A program made the position numbers and the translations under genes. From an uncultured Planctomycetaceae bacterium (GTDB taxonomy: Bacteria; Planctomycetota; Planctomycetia; Pirellulales; JACPPG01): a stretch of DNA of 6,319 nt. The stretch lies in the NCBI GenBank assembly GCA_945957305.1, contig CAMFLN010000206.1:1-6319 (forward strand), in the 5' to 3' direction. Under the pieces are notes generated by a model, which did no database searches, was not told the DNA's origin, and was given only the letters and a program-made list of their open reading frames with translations. Below, piece by piece: positions 1 through 4,902 of the stretch (positions within the stretch are counted from its first letter, which is position 1; every line of letters starts with the position of its first letter).

Positions 1-23
1 GAATTCCCACGCCGCTCACTGCC

Positions 24-88
24 GATTCTAGATGATGGCGAATTCTCGCCACGCGGCGCCAGATTCTGGAACTTCGCGAATCTTCCCC
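24..88. repeat. Two imperfect 27-bp direct repeats, each containing a dyad, upstream of the coiled-coil gene
   Basis: Copy 1 (24-50) and copy 2 (62-88) match at 19 of 27 positions by my hand alignment, with a 38-bp period. Both share GATTCT, an 8-nt gap, then GCGAAT. Within each copy ATTC and GAAT form an interrupted inverted repeat with an 11-nt gap (25-28/40-43 and 63-66/78-81). In copy 2 the dyad extends to AGATTC/GAATCT. Copy 1 overlaps a further perfect dyad, TGGCGA-ATTC-TCGCCA (36-51). The dyad centres lie about 78 and 40 bp before the ATG at 112. This arrangement would suit a tandem operator for a dimeric regulator, but that is inference. I see no clear -35/-10 pair here. Confidence 0.4.
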
Positions 89-111
89 GGGCCGAGCGAT
101 AGAGCGGCCGC

Positions 112-1656
112 ATGTCAGAACACAAGCCAGCGCGATCGATTGCTCCTGGAACGGTCGGCACGAACGCCGACACGCGCGTCGATGCTGCGCACGTGCTGGG
201 CTCAAAGCTGCCCGTAGCGCAGCAAATGGCAGCGGCCGTGCCCAGCCAGGCACCCGCCCACTTTCTGTCTGCTGGCACGGCGTTTCCTGCATCGGCCGAG
301 ACGCCGCAAGCGGTCGCTAACTGGCTGCCCCAGGTTCGACGTCAAGGGCGCCAACTGTCGCAATTGTTGCAGCAGCGGCAGCAGGAGCTGGACCATCGCG
401 AGGCTCAGCAACACAGCCAGGCGGCGGAGCTTGAAACGCAAATGCGCGCGGCGCGATTGTGGCTCTCAGCGCGCCAGCAGGAAATGAGCGAGCGGGAAGA
501 GAAACTTGCCGAGCGCGAACGGCAGCTGGCGGATGCTGCGTCCCGTTTATCGGCGGCCGAAGCGTACCAAGAAGCCGCACATCGCGAATCTCTGGTCGAC
601 CTCGAGCGGCGTGAAGCCGAAGTTGCGCGCCGCAGCGCCGAGTTGGAAACCGAGCGCTTGAGGATCGCCAGTCAAGCGGCAGCGCAACAGGCGGCGCAGC
701 AAGATCTCGCCGAGCGCCGGCAGCAGGAGCACAACCGTCTGACCTACGCGCGACAATTGACCGAGAACCAACGAGCGGCGGCGCTGGCCACGATACGTCA
801 GGCGCTCGCTGGACTTGAGCAACGGCGCGCCGCGATCGAGGCCGAGGCCACGGCCGTGGAACGTCGCCGCGGCGAATTGATTCAGCTCGCCACCCGCCCC
901 AGCCCCGAACAGCGGCGCTTGATGCGCGCCAACCAGGAGCAAGCCGAACGGTTAGCCGAGCACGAACAACGACTGGCCGCGTCTGCATCGTTGCAAGAGC
1001 GCAGCGCCGCCGAGCTGGCGGCCTTGCGGCAAGCTCTGGACGCCGAGCGCGAGCAAGTCGCCGCGGAAGCGCGCGACGAACGGTGTCGTGCTGTCGAGCG
1101 CGAGCGCCTCGCGGCGGCCGAAATCGCTCAAGAACGTGAAGCGCTGCGCCGCCAGCGAGCGCTGCTCGACGAACGCCAGGCGAGCCTGGATCGACTCCGC
1201 AACGACCTGGCCGAGCTGCAAGGCGCGGCGCTCGAAACTCGCTTGGCGGCCGAAGAAGCACTAGCCAGGCTTTCGACCTCTGCCCCGCCGGCTGCGGTCG
1301 CCCGGGCGTTGGCCGAAGCGCGGCAACAGCTGGCCGATCATTGGCGGATCGCAGCCGGACGTGTGGCCGACGACCGTGCCGCGCTGGTCGAACTGCGCGA
1401 CGAGATCAGCACGCAAACCAAAAAGCTTGCTGCCCAACGCGAGGATCTCGCCGCCTGGGTCGAGCGCCGGCAGCGCGAGTTCGACCAGCAAGCCGAGCGT
1501 CTCGCGCGTCGCGAAGAGGAACTTGGCGAAATCGAACGTCAACAACGTAACGCACGAGCCGACTGGGAACAGGCAAGACTGAACTTCGCCCAGCAATTGC
1601 GCGCGAACGTGGCGCGATCGAGCGAGCCCGTCAGGGAACCGCGCAAAACGGCCTGA
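112..1656 (+). CDS. Long coiled-coil protein of unknown function
   Basis: The 514-residue product is dominated by Ala, Glu, Gln and Arg in heptad-like patterns and has no signal peptide or membrane segment, so it is probably cytoplasmic. Residues 1-68 are Ala/Pro-rich and look disordered. Helical coiled coil then runs over roughly 70-260, 268-387 and 397-500, broken by proline hinges at 261-267 (TRPSPEQ) and 388-394 (STSAPPA). A Trp-centred module recurs near both ends: LWLSARQQEMSEREEKL (from 117) and AWVERRQREFDQQAERL (from 448). The only cysteine is C325. The start at 112 is the first ATG after an in-frame TAG at 100-102; the ribosome site is weak (AGAG at 101-104). Coiled-coil proteins of this kind occur in planctomycetes, but I recognise no named family. 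A structural or scaffolding role is possible but not shown. That the gene is real is well supported: the long open frame has consistent protein-like content. Confidence 0.85.
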   Translation: MSEHKPARSIAPGTVGTNADTRVDAAHVLGSKLPVAQQMAAAVPSQAPAHFLSAGTAFPASAETPQAVANWLPQVRRQGRQLSQLLQQRQQELDHREAQQHSQAAELETQMRAARLWLSARQQEMSEREEKLAERERQLADAASRLSAAEAYQEAAHRESLVDLERREAEVARRSAELETERLRIASQAAAQQAAQQDLAERRQQEHNRLTYARQLTENQRAAALATIRQALAGLEQRRAAIEAEATAVERRRGELIQLATRPSPEQRRLMRANQEQAERLAEHEQRLAASASLQERSAAELAALRQALDAEREQVAAEARDERCRAVERERLAAAEIAQEREALRRQRALLDERQASLDRLRNDLAELQGAALETRLAAEEALARLSTSAPPAAVARALAEARQQLADHWRIAAGRVADDRAALVELRDEISTQTKKLAAQREDLAAWVERRQREFDQQAERLARREEELGEIERQQRNARADWEQARLNFAQQLRANVARSSEPVREPRKTA

Positions 1657-1667
1657 GCAAGGTTGCT

Positions 1668-2624
1668 CTAGCGAGCGCGAGGATTGCGGCGAGACGCGGC
1701 CTTCTCTTTGGCGACTTCATCGCTGGCCGGCTGGGCGTCCCGTGACAGTCCCTCTTGGCTGGCGGGCGACTCTCCGGGGCTCTTCTTATCCGTCGGAGAT
1801 TGCTTGGCGTGTTCCTCGGCTTGGGCCAACGATTCACTGGCCACCGACATCGCGGCGCGCAACTCCTCGGCCGAGAAGTACGGCTGGCTAGCGCCGCCAA
1901 TGTGCTCGATCCGCTTCGCGGCGAGCGCTTCCCAGCTCATGTCATTGTTCAAGTTCCAAGCCGCCGCTTGAGCAGCGCGCTGGTCGATCTTGCCCGACCC
2001 GAGCAATGTGCACAGCTCGCGCACTCCTGCGTGCGTGGAAAAGGAATCGATGGGCAGCAGGCGATAGGGAATCGCGGGGCGCGGTTCGGCTTTGCCATGT
2101 TCGAGACAGACGCAGGTCACCTTGAACTTGCCAACCTTCTCGGCGGGCACGTTGAACATGCCGCCTCCCATGCCCATGCCGCCGCCGCCCATGCCCATAC
2201 CGCCACCCCCCATCATACCGCCGCCTCCCATGCCGCCCCCCATGGCCTGGCCGCCGCCCATACCACCGCCCAGGTTTCCACCACCACCACCGAGACCACC
2301 GCCGCCGCGGCCGAAGGCCTGGCCCAACACCGGGACTGCTGCGAAGGCCGCGGGCAATTGCACGTTGAGCGGCTTCTTGGTCTTGTTCGTGATCATGACG
2401 TTCGCTTCCGACGAATCCTTCGGAACGAACTTCACATCGACTTGTCCTTCGTCGATCGCTTTGAAAAGTTCGACCGTCGCATCGTTGGGATTGAAGCGGC
2501 CGAGAGGAGAGCGGGCTTTAGTGGTACGTTCCGCTGCGGTGGCGACCTGAGCTGTCACAATCGCCAGGGCGATCAAGACAAAGGCCGGCGTTGACTTCGC
2601 AGCGCGGTGACAGATCATCCTCAT
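1668..2624 (-). CDS. Exported Gly/Met-rich planctomycete protein of unknown function
   Basis: The 318-residue product begins with a Sec-type signal peptide: basic residues at 2-10, a hydrophobic core at about 14-27 (FVLIALAIV) and a likely cleavage after ATA at 28-30. Residues about 49-100 look beta-rich (VDVKFVPKDSSEANVMITNKTKKPL falls here). A low-complexity Gly/Met tract covers 105-156. A conserved-looking block follows, with CVCLEHGK at 171-178, PAIPYRLLP at 183-191, and a helical part including AAQAAAWNLNNDMSWEALAAK (219-237). The tail from about 275 is charged, Ser/Pro/Lys-rich and ends SRRNPRAR. Similar secreted proteins are, from memory, widespread in planctomycetes and uncharacterised. 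It probably acts in the periplasm or at the cell surface. The ATG at 2624 is preferred over longer starts because the signal peptide begins there and AAGGG lies 8 nt upstream; an ATG two codons downstream is less well spaced. Its 3' end almost meets the coiled-coil gene. Confidence 0.85.
   Translation of the reverse strand: MRMICHRAAKSTPAFVLIALAIVTAQVATAAERTTKARSPLGRFNPNDATVELFKAIDEGQVDVKFVPKDSSEANVMITNKTKKPLNVQLPAAFAAVPVLGQAFGRGGGGLGGGGGNLGGGMGGGQAMGGGMGGGGMMGGGGMGMGGGGMGMGGGMFNVPAEKVGKFKVTCVCLEHGKAEPRPAIPYRLLPIDSFSTHAGVRELCTLLGSGKIDQRAAQAAAWNLNNDMSWEALAAKRIEHIGGASQPYFSAEELRAAMSVASESLAQAEEHAKQSPTDKKSPGESPASQEGLSRDAQPASDEVAKEKAASRRNPRAR
2157..2312 (-). repeat. Gly/Met low-complexity tract inside the exported protein gene
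   Basis: This stretch encodes residues 105-156, of which 36 of 52 are Gly and 10 are Met by my count. GGMG and GMGGGG units repeat irregularly. On the + strand it appears as runs of CCGCC and CCCATG. Synonymous variation among the units (CCG, CCA, CCC on the + strand) suggests protein-level selection, not a recent perfect microsatellite expansion. The tract is likely to vary in length between relatives. Confidence 0.9.
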
Positions 2625-2630
2625 GGCAAA

Positions 2631-2638
2631 CACCCTTC
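2631..2638 (-). promoter_or_regulatory. Ribosome-binding site of the exported-protein gene
   Basis: Read on the minus strand this is GAAGGGTG, with the AAGGG core (2633-2637) 8 nt before the ATG at 2622-2624. It supports that ATG, at which the signal peptide begins, over the 29-residue longer open frame. Confidence 0.6.
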
Positions 2639-2720
2639 GCGTGTGCTTCTCGTTCCGTAAAGACGTGCCCGGACAAGGCTCCCAAGAGGAACCGCCGCCC
2701 GGGGGAGGCAACCTCTTTTG

Positions 2721-2749
2721 AGCCTAATCGGACCAGCGGCAAAAGCCAA
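2721..2749 (-). promoter_or_regulatory. Weak candidate promoter for the exported-protein gene
   Basis: On the minus strand TTGGCT (2744-2749) and TAGGCT (2721-2726) are separated by exactly 17 bp. They match the sigma-70 hexamers at 4 of 6 and 3 of 6 positions. Transcription from here would give a leader of about 90 nt. Matches of this quality are common by chance and planctomycete promoters are poorly defined, so this is only a candidate. Confidence 0.2.
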
Positions 2750-2862
2750 GCAAAATACGGCGAATCCCCGGCAAAACAGGGTTTTTAGCCCCTCGTCGGT
2801 CGTATTCCCAGCAGTCCCAGAGCTGTATTCTCGCCGGCGGCAGAGTCGCATAGGATGGGGCC

Positions 2863-2903
2863 GAGCGCTCAAGGACCGCCTTAAACGCGGCAAACCGGCG
2901 CTC
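2863..2903 (+). promoter_or_regulatory. Possible branched RNA structure in the beta-propeller gene leader
   Basis: GAGCGC (2863-2868) pairs perfectly with GCGCTC (2898-2903). The enclosed bases can form AAGG-ACCG-CCTT (2871-2882) and CGG-CAAA-CCG (2888-2897), the latter abutting the closing stem, which gives a three-way junction. It lies about 60-100 nt before the ATG at 2962. I recognise no known riboswitch. The stems are short, and this may be chance in GC-rich DNA. Confidence 0.25.
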
Positions 2904-2944
2904 AGCATCCCCTTCGCGAGCGGGCGTCCGCAAACTTCTTATCT

Positions 2945-2959
2945 ACGGAGCATCTCCGT
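2945..2959 (+). promoter_or_regulatory. Ribosome-binding site within a perfect hairpin
   Basis: ACGGAG (2945-2950), CAT, CTCCGT (2954-2959) is a perfect 6-bp inverted repeat with a 3-nt loop. The 5' arm contains the only plausible ribosome-binding sequence (GGAG, 2947-2950, 11 nt before the ATG at 2962). If the hairpin forms in the mRNA it would hide that site and lower or gate translation. The pairing is seen directly; the regulatory effect is inferred. Confidence 0.45.
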
Positions 2960-2961
2960 CA

Positions 2962-4743
2962 ATGGCTACTCCAGCGAACGAAATACTTGACCCCGCTGCT
3001 CGCCCGACCGTTTTGCGCATCTGGCCGGGCGTGTTTTTGTTTGCCCTACTCGTTGGGGCAAGACTCTCGCCTTACATGGCGCAAGAGATGTCCTTCGGCT
3101 TATTCATGTTTGCCATGAATGCGCCGCTGGTCGCTGGCTTGGTAATTCTGCTGTGGTGGATGTTCGGCAGCCGTGCGGCGGGGCGCGAGCGCTGGCTTGG
3201 CCCACTGGCCGTCGTGTTGATCGCTGCTCTGTGCTATGCCCTGTTGGACCCGTCGCTCAAGGGGATGGGCTTTTTCTTTTACGTGGTGCCAACCGGCATG
3301 GCGGCACTGAGCTTGATGTTGATCTGCCTCAGTCGGCTGCCGACGAACATCCGCCTCGTCGGGGCGTTGGCCGCCGCTGTCTGCGGATTTATGGGATGGG
3401 ACGTCGTTCGCAACGAAGGTGTGTGGGGCGACTTCAAGACTTCGATGCAATGGCGCTGGAAGCCAACCGCCGAAGAATTGTTCTTGGCGAGTTTGGATCA
3501 GCGCGAGGCTTCCTCAGCACAACAGACAGACGATGCCGTTTCGATCGATGAAGCGACTATTCCCGCCTGGCCCGAGTTCCGCGGACCGCAGCGCGACAGC
3601 GTTGTGCCCGGCGTGGTCATCGAAGCCGATTGGGAAAAGCATCCGCCCAAAGAGCTGTGGCGGCGCAAGGTAGGGCCGGGCTGGTCCTCATTTTCCGTGG
3701 CCGGCCGCTCGCTCTTTACGCAAGAACAGCGCGGCGATGCCGAAGCCGTCGTTTGCTATGACGCCGACACAGGCAGTGAACGGTGGATTCACACTTCGCC
3801 CGCCCGTTTCTGGGAATCGGTAGCCGGCGCCGGCCCGCGCGCAACGCCCACGCTGAAGGACGGCAAGTTGTACGCCGTAGGAGCCACGGGATTGGTGCAT
3901 TGCCTTAATCCGTCCAACGGCGCCGTGATTTGGGAACGAGATCTGGTCAAAGATGCGGCGCGCGAGCCGTTGACGTGGGGTTTTTCCTCGTCGCCGCTGG
4001 TCGTGGGGGACGCGGTGATCGTATATGCGGGGGGCGCCGAGGATAAGGGCGTGTTTGCTTACGATATCAAATCGGGCGAGCCGCGTTGGAGCGTGCCGGC
4101 CGGCGACCATAGTTACAGCTCGCCACATCGCGCGAAGATCGCCGGTCAAGATTATGTGCTCATGCTCACCAACACTGGTTTGACCGCCATCGATCCGCGG
4201 GACGGCAAAAACGCGTGGTCGTACGACTGGAAGTTCGAAGGGTATCGCTGTGTACAACCGCTGCTGGTAGACGACTCGGGCATCTTAATCGGCACAGGCA
4301 TGGGCACCGGCACGCGCCGCGTGGACGTGACCCTGACCAGTGGCAGCCCACAGATCAGCGATCGCTGGACGTCGCTGGAAATGAAGCCCGACTTCAATGA
4401 CTATGTCGCGCACAAGGGCTTTTTATACGGCTTCGACCACAACATTTTCGCCTGCATCGACCTCGAAACAGGCAAGCGCACCTGGAAAAAAGGGCGCTAC
4501 GGCAATGGGCAAGCCCTGCTGTTGCCAGAGGCCGACCAATTGTTGGTGCTCGCCGAAAGCGGCGACGTGGTCCTGCTGCGCGCCGATCCGAAAAGCCTGG
4601 ACGAACTCGCCCGAACGAAGGTATTGAATAACAAAACCTGGAACCATCCGGTGCTCGTGGGCGATCGGCTGTACGTCCGTAATGGTGAAGAAGCGGTTTG
4701 CCTGCAGCTGCCGTTGGTCGAGGCGGCGGCGAGTGGAAACTAG
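2962..4743 (+). CDS. Membrane-anchored PQQ-like beta-propeller repeat protein
   Basis: The 593-residue product has two parts. Five hydrophobic segments lie at about 18-35, 44-68, 79-97, 102-123 and 130-147. Basic loops (RAAGRER at 71-77, SRLPTNIR at 124-131) fit an inside N-terminus and an outside C-terminus. After a linker, WPEFRGPQRD (203-212) opens the propeller, as in many planctomycete paralogues. PQQ-like repeat signatures (short strand, D/N-x-x-x-G, then Trp) appear at YDADTGSERW (266-275), LNPSNGAVIW (315-324), YDIKSGEPRW (367-376), IDPRDGKNAW (410-419) and IDLETGKRTW (499-508). The propeller would sit outside the cytoplasmic membrane. Soluble relatives are often auto-labelled BamB-like or PQQ dehydrogenase. 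I see no adjacent Cys pair as in PQQ alcohol dehydrogenases, so a scaffold or binding role is more likely than redox enzymology. The ATG at 2962 is chosen because the first membrane segment follows it and GGAG precedes it. Confidence 0.9.
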   Translation: MATPANEILDPAARPTVLRIWPGVFLFALLVGARLSPYMAQEMSFGLFMFAMNAPLVAGLVILLWWMFGSRAAGRERWLGPLAVVLIAALCYALLDPSLKGMGFFFYVVPTGMAALSLMLICLSRLPTNIRLVGALAAAVCGFMGWDVVRNEGVWGDFKTSMQWRWKPTAEELFLASLDQREASSAQQTDDAVSIDEATIPAWPEFRGPQRDSVVPGVVIEADWEKHPPKELWRRKVGPGWSSFSVAGRSLFTQEQRGDAEAVVCYDADTGSERWIHTSPARFWESVAGAGPRATPTLKDGKLYAVGATGLVHCLNPSNGAVIWERDLVKDAAREPLTWGFSSSPLVVGDAVIVYAGGAEDKGVFAYDIKSGEPRWSVPAGDHSYSSPHRAKIAGQDYVLMLTNTGLTAIDPRDGKNAWSYDWKFEGYRCVQPLLVDDSGILIGTGMGTGTRRVDVTLTSGSPQISDRWTSLEMKPDFNDYVAHKGFLYGFDHNIFACIDLETGKRTWKKGRYGNGQALLLPEADQLLVLAESGDVVLLRADPKSLDELARTKVLNNKTWNHPVLVGDRLYVRNGEEAVCLQLPLVEAAASGN

Positions 4744-4744
4744 C

Positions 4745-4771
4745 ACGGTATGGTCAGGAGTCCTCGACCGT
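4745..4771 (+). terminator. Stem-loop just after the beta-propeller gene, possible terminator
   Basis: GGTCAGG (4752-4758) pairs with CCT (4762-4764) and GACC (4766-4769) around an AGT loop with one bulged C. An alternative outer pairing is ACGGT (4745-4749) with ACCGT (4767-4771). It begins 1 nt after the TAG at 4741-4743. There is no T-run after it, so it is not a classical intrinsic terminator. Confidence 0.3.
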
Positions 4772-4870
4772 CGCAAGCGCGGGCGCGCCTATGTTTACCA
4801 CCCGCTCGCGTCTTGCGATGAAGTCTCGCAGGGAAGGACTGGCCAGCTTTCTGAAGTCCGCGGCTGAACG

Positions 4871-4899
4871 CGACGTGCCGCGTCGTCCGCTGGGCGACG
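4871..4899 (-). terminator. Weak hairpins after the prolyl-tRNA synthetase gene
   Basis: CGTCG (4881-4885) can pair with CGACG (4895-4899), or instead with CGACG (4871-4875), so two 5-bp hairpins compete. They lie just downstream of the leftward synthetase stop codon (4903-4905). No T-run follows on the minus strand. The rest of the 159-bp spacer (4744-4902) shows nothing else I can support. Confidence 0.2.
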
Positions 4900-4902
4900 T
4901 TA

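Larger units (their letters stand above)
2625..2961. other. 337-bp divergent intergenic region
   Basis: This gap separates the exported-protein gene (leftward) and the beta-propeller gene (rightward), so both promoters should lie here. I see no strong sigma-70 consensus for either direction. A/T-rich patches occur at 2741-2757 and 2781-2787. GGC-AAAAC and GTTTT-TA-GCC (2770-2790) could form an imperfect hairpin. The 3' half holds a possible branched RNA structure and a hairpin at the ribosome-binding site, listed separately. Short open frames crossing the gap show no protein-like features. Confidence 0.7.

Noticed and set aside
32..217. Small plus-strand frame starting at 32
   Set aside because: It overlaps the start of the coiled-coil gene in another frame and shows no protein-like features.
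317..1261. Open frame of 314 codons on the minus strand, inside the coiled-coil gene
   Set aside because: It is the antisense shadow of a GC-rich Ala/Glu/Arg coding region. The product is Arg/Ala/Pro-rich with no domain signal, and the + strand frame explains the region.
2092..2550. Proline-rich plus-strand frame (MPPPMPMPPPP type)
   Set aside because: It is purely the reverse complement of the Gly/Met codons and has no independent support.
1755..2594. Open frame of 279 codons on the plus strand, opposite the exported-protein gene
   Set aside because: Its His/Ala/Thr-rich core is the complement of the Gly/Met tract, while the minus strand frame has a signal peptide, a ribosome site and family-like motifs.
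2622..2711. Longer start for the exported protein at 2711
   Set aside because: The extra 29 residues are Pro/Gly-rich and would bury the signal peptide; AAGGG is correctly spaced from the ATG at 2624.
2759..2775. GCGAATC-CCCCGG resemblance to the repeat copy at 76-91
   Set aside because: Only the GCGAAT half and a GC-rich tail match; the GATTCT half is absent, so chance is the simpler explanation.
2718..2990. Small plus-strand frame running into the propeller gene start
   Set aside because: It has no hydrophobic or domain pattern and no ribosome site, and it overlaps the well-supported gene in another frame.
3530..4740. Calling the propeller protein a PQQ alcohol dehydrogenase or BamB
   Set aside because: There is no vicinal Cys pair or recognisable dehydrogenase active-site pattern, and BamB is a lipoprotein without a five-helix N-terminus. 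Only the repeat fold is supported.
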